From Silvibacterium sp. (GTDB lineage Bacteria > Acidobacteriota > Terriglobia > Terriglobales > Acidobacteriaceae): a stretch of 35,553 bases of DNA. Every line of letters starts with the position of its first letter. The first letter of the stretch is position 1. A program made the position numbers and the translations under genes. The notes under the pieces were generated by a model that worked only from the letters and a program-made list of their open reading frames with translations, was not told where the DNA came from and ran no database searches. Below are positions 24,203 to 32,644 of the stretch, in pieces. The stretch is taken from assembly GCA_030037215.1 (NCBI GenBank), contig JASHRS010000156.1:1-35553 (forward strand), read 5' to 3'.

Positions 24203-25086
24203 TGCCGATTGAGCGCATTGCGATTCTTGGCACAGGGCTTATCGGGGCCTCCGTCGGGCTTGCGCTGCGCTCGCATGGATTTGCAGGCAAGATTGCCGGT
24301 TGGGATCCGCATACAACGGAACTGACAATTGCGCTAGATCGCGGCGGGATTGATTCCACGGCAGGTGATCCTATTGCCGCAGCACGCGAGAGCGATGTTG
24401 CAGTGCTCTGCGGGCCGGTGTTTACGATAATGGACTGGCTCGACCGGCTGGCTCCGGTTTTGAAGCCGGGCCAGTTGGTGACTGACGTGGGCAGCGTAAA
24501 AAACGCCTTGGTTGAGCGCGCGCGAGGCCACTATAATCTAGCCGATTCCGCAGGATTTTTGCCGGGGCATCCGATGGCGGGCAAAGAGGTGAGCGGGGCG
24601 GCAAACGCCGACGCGGACCTTTTTGACGGCGCGGCATGGCTTTTCACGGAAACTGCGGAATCTCTTTCCATGCATCCGGCATCGCGCGCGATTGCGAATG
24701 AGTGGCGCGAGTGGACGCATCGATTCAACTGCCGGGTACTCGATCTCGACGCGAAACGGCACGATGTTCTTTGCGCCTGGGTGAGCCATCTGCCGCAATT
24801 TGTCTCAACCGCGCTGAGTGCGCTTTTGCAGGATGAGCTCTCGACAAAGGATGAAGTTCTTCCGATCGGAGGCCGCGCATTGCGCGAGATGACGCGTCTG
24901 GGCGCGAGTCCTTACTCGATGTGGCGCGATGTGGCGCATACAAACACAGAGGCAATCGCCGCTTCGCTGCTGGCGCTGGAGCAACGACTGACGCATCTGC
25001 GTGAAAATTTGAAGACCCCGGAGTTGCGCGAAGAGTTCGAGCGCGCAAATCAGTTCCGATTTGTACCGCCATCCGCTAAAAAGTAA
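24202..25086 (+). CDS. tyrA: Prephenate dehydrogenase
   Basis: NAD(P)-dependent oxidative decarboxylation of prephenate to 4-hydroxyphenylpyruvate in tyrosine synthesis. The 294-aa product has an N-terminal Rossmann motif IAILGTGLIGASVGLALRSHGF, then LVTDVGSVKNALVERA, the conserved FLPGHPMAGKEVSGAANADADLF (active-site His), LDAKRHDVLCAWVSHLPQFVSTAL, and a C-terminal helical dimerisation part with GASPYSMWRDV. No C-terminal ACT domain is present. It starts inside the aroF stop codon and is the last gene of the aromatic series, convergent with the VIT1 gene. Confidence 0.95.
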   Translation: MPIERIAILGTGLIGASVGLALRSHGFAGKIAGWDPHTTELTIALDRGGIDSTAGDPIAAARESDVAVLCGPVFTIMDWLDRLAPVLKPGQLVTDVGSVKNALVERARGHYNLADSAGFLPGHPMAGKEVSGAANADADLFDGAAWLFTETAESLSMHPASRAIANEWREWTHRFNCRVLDLDAKRHDVLCAWVSHLPQFVSTALSALLQDELSTKDEVLPIGGRALREMTRLGASPYSMWRDVAHTNTEAIAASLLALEQRLTHLRENLKTPELREEFERANQFRFVPPSAKK

Positions 25087-25109
25087 CTTGTATAGTTACA
25101 CTTCACAGA

Positions 25110-26321
25110 CTAAGCATGGGCGTGGCCAAGCCCAATGCCGATGACGTATGTGACGATGCCTTCAAGCGCGCCGACGGTAGTCATTTCGAATCCGCTGGCC
25201 CACCATGAGCGAACGGTGATGAGCGACTTGGCTGCTCCCACGGCGAAATGCGCGGCGAGCGAGACGACGGCGGAGACGATGATGGCCGCATATCCACCCA
25301 GAAAGAAAAAGGGAATGATGGGGATGAATGCGCCAACGGCAGTTGAGAGAGCAGCGGATACAGCCGAGGTCAATGGCTTACGCAGGCCGTCCTCAGAGGT
25401 ACTGAGGCGTTCCGCAGCGAGGGCGCGGAGAAACTGCTCCTTGTCCTTTGCGATGTGGTCGACGAAGTGGTCAGCGTCGTCTTCCGGCAATCCCTTGACC
25501 TGGAAATAGAGCGAGAGCAGCTCGCGCGCTTCCGGAGCATTCATCTCGATTGCATCGCGCTCGCGGGCCAGTTCGGCTTCGTAGATTTCGCGTTCGCTTT
25601 TTGCTCCGAGATATGCGCCGGAGCCCATAGACAAGGCACTGGCGATCATGCCAGCGAGTCCGGCGAGAAGCACGTAATGGCTGTTACCGAGCGTTGCGCC
25701 GGAGACGCCTGAAACGATGCCGAAAATTGCTCCCAATCCGTCGTTGACTCCATAGATTGCGTCTCCGATCCAGCCAGCAGCCTGACGACCGGAGCCGTTG
25801 CGCTTGGCGAGCAGATCGTCCAGCAACGCTTTGGGATTGGCACGCCCTTCCGATACTGTATGGCGCGGATAACGATTCCGGATAAGGCTGCTGAGCTCGC
25901 GATAATGCTCGCGCTCCTCTTCGATGACCTGGCGCAGGATGGCGAGGCTGGGCTCGTCGTTCAGATCCTGAAGCTGTTTGCTATAGAGGGCGATGGCGCG
26001 GCTCTCGTCAATTTCGAGCCGGCGGAACGCCATGCGTTCACCGCCTATGCGGTTGGCGAGGTTGTCGGCGTCGCCAGCCGGCTTGCCGCGATATTTCGGC
26101 GGCGGTCCGCCGAGAGCCTGAATGCGCTGTGCCCAGAGAGCAGCGTGCTGTTCTTCCGCGTCTGCCATGTGGCGCAAAGTCTGGCTGCGGGCGGGATCGC
26201 CGTCGCGCTCGGCAAGTGCCCGATAGGTATGGAAGCCGATCATTTCGGCTTGCCAGTTGGCTTCGAGAGCACGCAGCAGCTTCCGCCGCTTTTTCGGGTC
26301 GAGACTTTCCGGCATCGGCAA
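25110..26321 (-). CDS. Rubrerythrin-like / VIT1-CCC1 transporter fusion
   Basis: A 403-aa fusion of a ferritin-like diiron domain and a VIT1/CCC1-family transporter. The N-terminal part (about 15-155) carries paired E/ExxH motifs of rubrerythrins: EMIGFHTYRALAERDGD, HMADAEEQHAALWAQRIQ, EIDESRAIALYSKQL and VIEEEREHYRELSSL. The C-terminal part has the five-helix VIT fold: IGDAIYGVNDGLGAIFGIVSGVSGATLG, AGLAGMIASALSMGSGAYLGAKSERE, and three later helices. Family members export or sequester Fe(II)/Mn(II). TTG 26321 has GGGGA at 5 nt and follows the upstream stop with a one-base gap; ATG 26315 is the alternative. It ends the series that includes a DtxR-type regulator, which fits metal detoxification. 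Confidence 0.9.
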   Translation of the reverse strand: MPMPESLDPKKRRKLLRALEANWQAEMIGFHTYRALAERDGDPARSQTLRHMADAEEQHAALWAQRIQALGGPPPKYRGKPAGDADNLANRIGGERMAFRRLEIDESRAIALYSKQLQDLNDEPSLAILRQVIEEEREHYRELSSLIRNRYPRHTVSEGRANPKALLDDLLAKRNGSGRQAAGWIGDAIYGVNDGLGAIFGIVSGVSGATLGNSHYVLLAGLAGMIASALSMGSGAYLGAKSEREIYEAELARERDAIEMNAPEARELLSLYFQVKGLPEDDADHFVDHIAKDKEQFLRALAAERLSTSEDGLRKPLTSAVSAALSTAVGAFIPIIPFFFLGGYAAIIVSAVVSLAAHFAVGAAKSLITVRSWWASGFEMTTVGALEGIVTYVIGIGLGHAHA

Positions 26322-26322
26322 T

Positions 26323-26838
26323 CTAATCCCCGATCTGGTAGCTGAAGGTAAATCGTCCGATTTGTATCAAGGAGCGATCGGACGGCGGCCAGACTCGAAA
26401 CGATTCTACCCGAGTAATGGAGGGATTCAGGCGGGCTTCAATAGAGCCGAGCGGACGTCCGGAAGCGGAATCATAAAATTTGACGCTCAATGCGTCGTCC
26501 TCATGCTCCCAGCCGATGAGATAAGAGCCAGGCGGAAGGCCGAAGTCGCCAATCTTCAACGGAACCTGGGTCACGAAGAAGTGCGAGTACTTGCCGTCTG
26601 CCGAATAGCCGGCGGTGATGAGGACGACTCCGGCGACGAACTTCCCCTTGCCATCGGTAATGCCGGAGGCGGTGCGCATTTCGGTTTCGATGCGTTCCTG
26701 GACGACAGGCGCGCGCGGGGGGATGATGGACTGGAGTTCCTGCTGAGTGGCGACACGCCACACTTCGTGCGATGCCTGCGCGTTCGCGACGAGACTGTAA
26801 CCGATGAGGACTACTGCAATGGCGAAAATCTTACGCAT
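26323..26838 (-). CDS. Hypothetical secreted protein
   Basis: I do not recognise a family. From ATG 26838 (GGAG six nt upstream) the product is about 171 aa with a signal peptide (MRKIFAIAVVLIGYSLVANAQA). The mature part appears beta-rich: VVQERIETEMRTASGITDGKGKFVAGVVLITAGYSADGKYSHFFVTQVPLKIGDFGLPPGSYLIGWEHEDDALSVKFYDSASGRPLGSI. This resembles small periplasmic proteins with a carbohydrate-binding-like or DUF2911-like beta-sandwich, but I would not name one. The track's 26877 start runs into the response-regulator gene. It lies between the response regulator and the VIT1 fusion and is nearly fused to the latter by a one-base gap. Confidence 0.75.
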   Translation of the reverse strand: MRKIFAIAVVLIGYSLVANAQASHEVWRVATQQELQSIIPPRAPVVQERIETEMRTASGITDGKGKFVAGVVLITAGYSADGKYSHFFVTQVPLKIGDFGLPPGSYLIGWEHEDDALSVKFYDSASGRPLGSIEARLNPSITRVESFRVWPPSDRSLIQIGRFTFSYQIGD

Positions 26839-26860
26839 TCTGCACTCCGAATTTTGCGGG

Positions 26861-27487
26861 CTATTCCAAATGCACAATGCCGCGTTGCAACGCGCTGGTC
26901 GCGGCCTGTGTGCGATCGCTTACTCCGAGCTTGCTCAGAATACTGTTGATGTGGGTTTTTACGGTGGCCTCTGAGATGTGGAGGTCGCTGGCGATTTCCT
27001 TGTTGCTGCGTCCGGCAACAATGCGCCGCAGCACCTCGAGCTCGCGTGCGGTAAGGGCAGGGCCACCCATGCGTCCAGCGAGCTTTTCTGCCACTGCGGG
27101 AGGGATCCGGGATTTGCCTGCGAAGACGGCGCGAATGGCGTCTGTAAGCTCGGCAGCGTCCATACCTTTCAACAGATAACCTTTTGCCCCGGCCTGGAGG
27201 GCGCGGTAGATATCTTCATCTCCGTCGAAGGTGGTGAGGACGATGATGCGGGCAGCGGGATTCTCCTCGCGTATTTTCGAGATGGCGTCAACGCCTCCCA
27301 TCTTTGGAAGGCGCAAATCCATGAGGGTTACATCGGGCCTGCAGGTACGATGGGCCTGAATGGCCTCCTCGCCATCAGAGGCTTCACCGACAACAGCCAA
27401 GCCTTCAACCGTGTTTAATAAGGCGACGAGTCCCTTGCGGACAATGACGTGATCGTCGACGACGAGAATTCGAATCAGTTCTCTCAT
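26861..27487 (-). CDS. LuxR/NarL-family response regulator
   Basis: DNA-binding response regulator, 208 aa. The receiver domain (1-120) has the acidic pair D11/D12 in ILVVDDHVIV, the phospho-acceptor D57 in VTLMDLRLPKMGG, TTFDGDEDIYRALQAGAKGYLLKGMD, and the conserved Lys. The C-terminal LuxR-type helix-turn-helix (145-205) reads LTARELEVLRRIVAGRSNKEIASDLHISEATVKTHINSILSKLGVSDRTQAA. Its ATG overlaps the stop of the histidine-kinase gene by one base (TAATG), so the two form a coupled two-component pair. Confidence 0.95.
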   Translation of the reverse strand: MRELIRILVVDDHVIVRKGLVALLNTVEGLAVVGEASDGEEAIQAHRTCRPDVTLMDLRLPKMGGVDAISKIREENPAARIIVLTTFDGDEDIYRALQAGAKGYLLKGMDAAELTDAIRAVFAGKSRIPPAVAEKLAGRMGGPALTARELEVLRRIVAGRSNKEIASDLHISEATVKTHINSILSKLGVSDRTQAATSALQRGIVHLE

Positions 27488-30400
27488 TACGTTTTACTCC
27501 CGGATGCGACTTCGACGTATACCTGCGTTCCCTCTCCGACTTTGCTTGTAACCGTAACGCTGCCGCCAACCTGCTGCGCGCGTTCTTTCATCCCTGTGAT
27601 TCCGAAATGGCCATCGGCTACGGATGGTGCATCGCCAGCAAAACCGCGGCCATTGTCGGTGATCGTCATGGTGACGCGGCTGGGCTCGTAATCAAGGCGA
27701 ATATCAACGCGCGTGGCTGCGGCGTGGCGGACAACGTTGGTGACAGCCTCCTGTGCGATGCGCAACAGCTCGTCTTCGGTCTGCGCCGGCAGCGGCCGGT
27801 AAGCTCCGTGAGCTTCCACCTGAGGCTTGATATCTGTAGATGCAGTGACGCGCTCGGCTGTCTGGATGAGGCGAGAGGCGAGGTCGCGATTTTCCGTGTT
27901 CTGCGAGCGCAGCTCCCATATGGCGCGGCGCGCATCATCAAGTCCCGTGCGGACGAGCTCCTGCGCCTGATCGAGATGCTGTCGCGCGATTTCGGTTGAT
28001 TGCGAAAGCATGCGGCCGACGATCTGCAACTGCACGGAGACAGCGACAAAGCCCTGCGCCAGGGTGTCGTGAATCTCGCGGGCAATACGGTTGCGCTCGG
28101 CAAGCACGGCGTTGAAACGCGCCTCTACCTGGCGAAGACGCCACAGATAGATGCCGTAACCGAGCAGCGCGAGACTGATGGCGACCAAAAGATAAAACCA
28201 AATGGTCTGGTAGAAGTATGGACGCAGATCAAAGGCCACAGATGCATCAGACGCGCTCCGGATGCCGTCGTTATTAACGGCCATGACACGAAAGATGTAG
28301 TGACCAGGCGGCAAGTTTGTGTAATAGGCACTGCGCTGGGAGCCAGCATCGATCCAAGTGTGATCGAAGCCGTCGAGTTTATAGCGAAATTTGACCTTGT
28401 TTGGCGCGGAGAAACTGAGCGCGGTGTAGTCGAAGGCGAAGCGGCGGCGGCCTGCGGCGATTTTTATTGGAGCTGAGACCGCGCTGTGAAAAACAGATTC
28501 AGGCACGGGCTTGTCGTCGACGCTGAATTGTTCGATCGCCATGAGCGGCGGCACGCGATTGAGGTCAAGATGCGCGGGATCGACCGCGGAGACTCCCTTG
28601 AGGGTTGCGAACCATAGAGTTCCGTCCTGCATGTGCCAAGCAGCCGGGTGACCACCGCTGGAAGCTTCGCTGATTTTCATCCCGTCATCGATACCGTAGA
28701 CGGAGACGAGGACATGCGGAATTACGCCGTCTGCGTATTGGTTGAGCGCGCTGCGATCGACGCGATAGATGCCGGTATTCGAGCTGAACCAAAGGTAGCC
28801 GTTGTCGTCGTCAAGGATGCTGTAGATGTTTGCCGGCAGTGGAGCCCCATCGGGACGGATGGCCTTGAAGACCCCGTTGCGCCAGCGGTTGAGGCCGCCG
28901 CCGTCGGTACCGATCCAAAGCGTGCCGTCGGGATCCTGATGCAGCGCGGTGATGATGTGATTCGACAAGCCGTCGCGCTGAGAATAGTTGTGAAAGCGGC
29001 CATTACTCCAATGCGTGAGGCCGCCGAGCGTACTGATCCACATGGAACCGTCAGGCGCCTGCAGCATTGCACCAACCAGATCGCTTCCAAGGCCGTCGAG
29101 CGCTGTCCATGTGGTAAATTTGCCGTTCTTGAGCTGCGAGAGGCCACGGCGGGTGCCGATCCAAAGCGCGCCGCTAGCGTCGAAATACAGCGAGCGAACA
29201 AAGTCATCAGCGAGCCCGTCGGCAGAGGTAAAAATAATAACCTTGCCATTGTGCAACTGGTCGAGACCGTCAGGTGTCCCAACCCAGAGGTCCCCATCGG
29301 GCGCACTGGCGATGGACAGTACGATGTTGCTGGAAAGGCCGCTGGCGATTGTAAGCGCGGAAAAGCCGCCTTTGGCGACTGCATCAGGGTTGGCCTTGTA
29401 GAGCCCACCGCCGCTGGTACCGAGCCAAATGGTTCCTGCCTTGTCCTGCGTGACGGCGAGGATGTGATCGTCGGAGATACCGTCCTGCGCGGTAAATGTG
29501 ATGAATTTGCGGTCGCGCAGAATGTCGACGCCGCCGGATTCAGTGCCGAGCCAGAGATTGCCCTCGCGATCTTCGGCAATCGACAGAATCGTGTTGCTGG
29601 AGAAGCCTTCGCGCGGAGTAAAGGCCTCGATTTTACCGTTCACCAAGCGCGCGATGCCCGCAGACGTACCGATCCAAAGCGCACCTTCGCGGTCGCAGAA
29701 GAGCAGGTTAATATGGGCGGAAGGCAAGCCGTCGGATTCCGAGTAGGCTTGCAGCGGCTGATTGGGATGTGCAGCATCGTAGTAGCGGAGGCCAGTGTCG
29801 GTGCCGATCCAGATATTACCCTGAGGTGTTTCGGCCAAGGCGTGAACGCCTGTATTTGCGAGCGGGGCGAGGTCATCGCAGCCGGACAGACTGCATATTT
29901 CAACCCCGTTCTGCGTGCCGGCCCATACACGACCGCGGCGGTCGAGAGTGACAGCCTGAATCGGCACGTCGCGCCCAATGAGCGTGAAATATGTGGGATT
30001 TCCCGGTGCGGCATGAAAGAGACCTTCGGTTGTCGAGAGCCATAACGAATTGTCCATCGGTTCGAGCATCCGAGCGGTTTCGTCGAGCGGAGGAATGCCG
30101 GGAACACTGACAAAACGAGAACCTTCCAGGCGCGACAGGCCAGAAGAGGTGGCGATCCAGATCCGGTGTTCGCGATCCTGAAAGATTGACCACACGGCGC
30201 TTACGGCTGTCTCGGGGTATGTGCGGAAGGTTCCGTTGCGGTAACTGGTGACACCATTTGCGGTGCCGATCCAGAGCGCACCAGAGTTGTCTTCGATGAG
30301 CGAGTAAATCAGATCGCTGGCAAGCTGCGGCGTGTTCTTACGTGTGAACACAGTAAACTTGATGGAGTCGAAGCGAACGAGCCCGTCTTCTGTCGCAAGC

Positions 30401-30576
30401 CAAATATATCCATTACTGGTCTGGACGACTGCGCGAACGGTGTTCTGCGGAAGACCGCTGTCCGTCTGCCAAGACTGGTAGCCGTAGTGACGTAGATTCT
30501 CGTGTGGGTCGAGGCTCCATGCCGCAACTGTACAGAACAGCAGAGCGGCGAGAGCGGCATAGCGGAGGTTTCGCAT
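27487..30576 (-). CDS. Two-component histidine kinase with periplasmic beta-propeller sensor
   Basis: A hybrid-free sensor kinase of about 1029 aa. A signal peptide/anchor (MRNLRYAALAALLFCTVAAW) is followed by about 14-15 'two-component regulator propeller' repeats with the recurring LWIGT-x-x-GL signature (IWLATEDGLVR, LWIGTANGVT, LWLGTESGG, LWVGTPDGL, and others), then a Y_Y_Y domain (FDYTALSFSAPNKVKFRYKLDGFDHTWIDAG). A single membrane helix (IWFYLLVAISLALLGYGIYLW) leads to HisKA_3 with H836 in AREIHDTLAQGF and an HATPase domain (LLRIAQEAVTNVVRHA, ITDNGRGF). The track start at 30684 would lie inside the upstream regulator gene, so ATG 30576 is preferred. Such kinases often sense glycans or envelope signals; the ligand is unknown. 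Confidence 0.92.
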   Translation of the reverse strand: MRNLRYAALAALLFCTVAAWSLDPHENLRHYGYQSWQTDSGLPQNTVRAVVQTSNGYIWLATEDGLVRFDSIKFTVFTRKNTPQLASDLIYSLIEDNSGALWIGTANGVTSYRNGTFRTYPETAVSAVWSIFQDREHRIWIATSSGLSRLEGSRFVSVPGIPPLDETARMLEPMDNSLWLSTTEGLFHAAPGNPTYFTLIGRDVPIQAVTLDRRGRVWAGTQNGVEICSLSGCDDLAPLANTGVHALAETPQGNIWIGTDTGLRYYDAAHPNQPLQAYSESDGLPSAHINLLFCDREGALWIGTSAGIARLVNGKIEAFTPREGFSSNTILSIAEDREGNLWLGTESGGVDILRDRKFITFTAQDGISDDHILAVTQDKAGTIWLGTSGGGLYKANPDAVAKGGFSALTIASGLSSNIVLSIASAPDGDLWVGTPDGLDQLHNGKVIIFTSADGLADDFVRSLYFDASGALWIGTRRGLSQLKNGKFTTWTALDGLGSDLVGAMLQAPDGSMWISTLGGLTHWSNGRFHNYSQRDGLSNHIITALHQDPDGTLWIGTDGGGLNRWRNGVFKAIRPDGAPLPANIYSILDDDNGYLWFSSNTGIYRVDRSALNQYADGVIPHVLVSVYGIDDGMKISEASSGGHPAAWHMQDGTLWFATLKGVSAVDPAHLDLNRVPPLMAIEQFSVDDKPVPESVFHSAVSAPIKIAAGRRRFAFDYTALSFSAPNKVKFRYKLDGFDHTWIDAGSQRSAYYTNLPPGHYIFRVMAVNNDGIRSASDASVAFDLRPYFYQTIWFYLLVAISLALLGYGIYLWRLRQVEARFNAVLAERNRIAREIHDTLAQGFVAVSVQLQIVGRMLSQSTEIARQHLDQAQELVRTGLDDARRAIWELRSQNTENRDLASRLIQTAERVTASTDIKPQVEAHGAYRPLPAQTEDELLRIAQEAVTNVVRHAAATRVDIRLDYEPSRVTMTITDNGRGFAGDAPSVADGHFGITGMKERAQQVGGSVTVTSKVGEGTQVYVEVASGSKT

Positions 30577-30644
30577 TCCTGCCTGAATGGTACACACCCG
30601 GATGCCGAGAAAAATATCCATCGATCGATGGAGGTCCAACGGAG

Positions 30645-31328
30645 CTAAGAACCTTTTCTGCCGGGGACGCGTGGCTTGACCCAAACCTTCTCAGCCGCAG
30701 GCGCACCGATAGTTGCGGATCCGGATGGCGTTTCGATTGCCAAGGTCTGATCGTAGTTCTTTTTGAGAATGCGAACTGCACCGCCTGGGGCAATACCGTT
30801 CTCGTGCAGGAAGCGCAGCAGCCTGGGGTCGCGCTCGTAGAGGCTGGCGACGGTGTAGTCAATTTTCTCCTCGCCTTCAGCCAACGTGTGCAGTCCGCGT
30901 TTAGAGCGCTTTGCGGGGCTCTCGGGTAAAACCGCGTTGCCGTGCGGGCAGGTTCCTTGCTCGCCAAGCTTTTCAAGAAGGCGCGCCTCAAAGGCAGGAG
31001 AAACAGCGTGCTCGAGCCGCTCGGCCTCGTTGTGAACCTCGTACCACGGCATCCCGAACATCTCCGAGAGCATACGCTCGATCAGGTGATGCCGCAGTGC
31101 GGTACGATAGGCGGTCTGGCGGCCCTGCGGCGTAAGACGCACGACGCCGTCCGGCTTCACATCGACATAGCCGTCGCGCTTGAGACGGCGAATGGCCATG
31201 GAAACCGCAGGGGGCGAAACACCGAGCCAGTGGGCAAGTGTGGCAGAAATGACAGTCTGGCCCTCACTTTCAGCCTCGAGCACGGCCTTCAGGTAGTCCT
31301 CTTTCGAAACACTGATGCCTGTCTTCAC
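30645..31328 (-). CDS. DtxR/MntR-family metal-dependent transcriptional regulator
   Basis: A 227-aa metal-responsive regulator. The winged helix occupies residues 1-65 (SKEDYLKAVLEAESEGQTVISATLAHWLGVSPPAVSMAIRRLKRDGYVDVKPDGVVRLTPQG). The dimerisation and metal-binding domain follows (HHLIERMLSEMFGMPWYEVHNEAERLEHAVSPAFEARLLEKLGEQGTCPHGNAVL), with the expected His/Glu ligands and the CPHGN signature. A C-terminal SH3/FeoA-like domain covers about 150-222. The three-domain form resembles IdeR/DtxR more than the short Bacillus MntR; whether Fe(II) or Mn(II) is the corepressor cannot be read from the sequence. GTG start with AGAGG close upstream. It precedes the kinase by 68 nt and may control the downstream VIT1 gene. 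Confidence 0.9.
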   Translation of the reverse strand: MKTGISVSKEDYLKAVLEAESEGQTVISATLAHWLGVSPPAVSMAIRRLKRDGYVDVKPDGVVRLTPQGRQTAYRTALRHHLIERMLSEMFGMPWYEVHNEAERLEHAVSPAFEARLLEKLGEQGTCPHGNAVLPESPAKRSKRGLHTLAEGEEKIDYTVASLYERDPRLLRFLHENGIAPGGAVRILKKNYDQTLAIETPSGSATIGAPAAEKVWVKPRVPGRKGS

Positions 31329-31383
31329 AACCTCTTCAGCATCGCCTTTGTGTTTGAAGTTGTAAAGCGTGTTTCCTATGACT

Positions 31384-32517
31384 TTATGGAATGCTAAGAG
31401 CCTTGGGATGGGGGCTCTGGTCCTGCTCCCTTTTCATGGCGCTGACCTTGGTAAACTCGGCTTTAGCCTCCTCAGTCCGGCCCATGGATTGATAAAGGCG
31501 TGCAAGGCGCCAGTGCGAATCAACATCTTCCGGCTCGAGCGCAATGGCTTTCTGAAATGCGCGAATGGCATCCTCGTTATGACTGGAGCTAGCGTAGATG
31601 ATTCCGAGATCGAGGTACGGCAGCGCAAAAGATGGATCAACAACGGCGGCCTGCTTTAACTGCGCCTCGGCACCTGCATAATCGTTCTGATGGAGCATTG
31701 AGTCACCGAGATAGGCACGTGCCTGGCCGTGCTGGGGATTATTAACCAGCTCAGCCTGGAATTCTTTCGCGGCGTCGGCATACTGCCTTTGGGTCCAGAG
31801 CAGGTAGCCGAGACCGAAGTGAACATTCGGCTCATTCGGGTTGGCACGCTCAGCGGCGCGGAACTGCTCGATGGCTCCATTGGTGTTGCCCATGCCGTCC
31901 ATTGCCTCGCCTGCGAGCATGTCGGCCTCGGCGGATTCAGCGTTGAGCGCGAGAATTTGCTGGTACACATCGAGGACGCATGCAAATTGCTTTGCCCAGA
32001 GGCAGCTATGCACCAGGGTGAGCCGAAGAGGCAGGTTCTGCGGGTCTTTTTCGGCGGCTTGCTTCAGATAAGGGACGGCTTTGGCGTAGCTATGCATTCC
32101 GTAATACGACATGCCGAGCAGGATTGTGAGGCGCTGATTGCCGGGATCTTTTTGCAGTGCGGATTTAAAGGACAGAGCCGCCTCGCGAAATTGGCTGGTC
32201 TTGAATAGGGCGAGTCCGAGGTCGAGTTGAAGATCGGGAAATGCTGGCTCGATGGCGAGAGCTTTCCGATAGTAAACAATGGCCGAGTCGTAGCGATCCT
32301 GGCGGGCTTCGAGCAGGCCGATATGCGCGAGCGCCTCGGCGTCGCGCGGGTGAGCTTGAACGATCTCACGCCAAGCCTGCTCGGCTTCTACCTCTTGACC
32401 CTGCTGCTCAAACGCAAGAGCCTGGGAGCGCGCGTTGGACTGCGCCAACGCGAAATTCTGAGAGCCATGGGTCGAACATGCGAGGCACAAGAGCAGTATC
32501 CCAAGAAGCAACTTCAC
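31384..32517 (-). CDS. Secreted tetratricopeptide-repeat protein
   Basis: A 377-aa protein made almost entirely of TPR repeats after a signal peptide (MKLLLGILLLCLACSTHGSQ; the LAC could also be a weak lipobox). Nine to ten 34-residue units are visible, for example AEALAHIGLLEARQDRYDSAIVYYRKALAIEPAFP, PDLQLDLGLALFKTSQFREAALSFKSALQKDPGN, PNVHFGLGYLLWTQRQYADAAKEFQAELVNNPQH and ALPYLDLGIIYASSSHNEDAIRAFQKAIALEPED. TPR arrays mediate protein-protein contacts, and no enzymatic part is seen. GTG start with GGAG at 6 nt. It lies 55 nt upstream of the DtxR-family gene and may head the same transcript. Confidence 0.88.
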   Translation of the reverse strand: MKLLLGILLLCLACSTHGSQNFALAQSNARSQALAFEQQGQEVEAEQAWREIVQAHPRDAEALAHIGLLEARQDRYDSAIVYYRKALAIEPAFPDLQLDLGLALFKTSQFREAALSFKSALQKDPGNQRLTILLGMSYYGMHSYAKAVPYLKQAAEKDPQNLPLRLTLVHSCLWAKQFACVLDVYQQILALNAESAEADMLAGEAMDGMGNTNGAIEQFRAAERANPNEPNVHFGLGYLLWTQRQYADAAKEFQAELVNNPQHGQARAYLGDSMLHQNDYAGAEAQLKQAAVVDPSFALPYLDLGIIYASSSHNEDAIRAFQKAIALEPEDVDSHWRLARLYQSMGRTEEAKAEFTKVSAMKREQDQSPHPKALSIP

Positions 32518-32586
32518 TTATGACTCCATGCAGGTCTTTTGTCCACGGTACGCTGCCAGCCAAGCTGGTGGCAACCTGAGGTACTG

Positions 32587-32620
32587 GACAAAGAAAAAGG
32601 GGCCTGCGGAACAGGCCCCT
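32587..32620 (-). terminator. Rho-independent terminator of the Oar-like receptor
   Basis: On the minus strand AGGGGCCTG, a 5-nt loop and CAGGCCCCT form a perfect 9-bp stem followed by TTTTCTTT. It lies 24 nt after the receptor stop codon and separates it from the TPR gene. The remaining 66 nt of the gap hold the TPR ribosome-binding site and no clear promoter. Confidence 0.88.
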
Positions 32621-32644
32621 GATTGCGAAAGAAATGATGTCTGG

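Noticed and set aside
25083-25099. GTAACT/AGTTAC hairpin between tyrA and the VIT1 gene as a bidirectional terminator
   Set aside because: A+T-rich 6-bp stem without a T-run on either side; too weak to call.
28633-30045. 470-codon plus-strand ORF
   Set aside because: Antisense shadow of the propeller histidine kinase, whose repeats and catalytic motifs are unmistakable on the minus strand.
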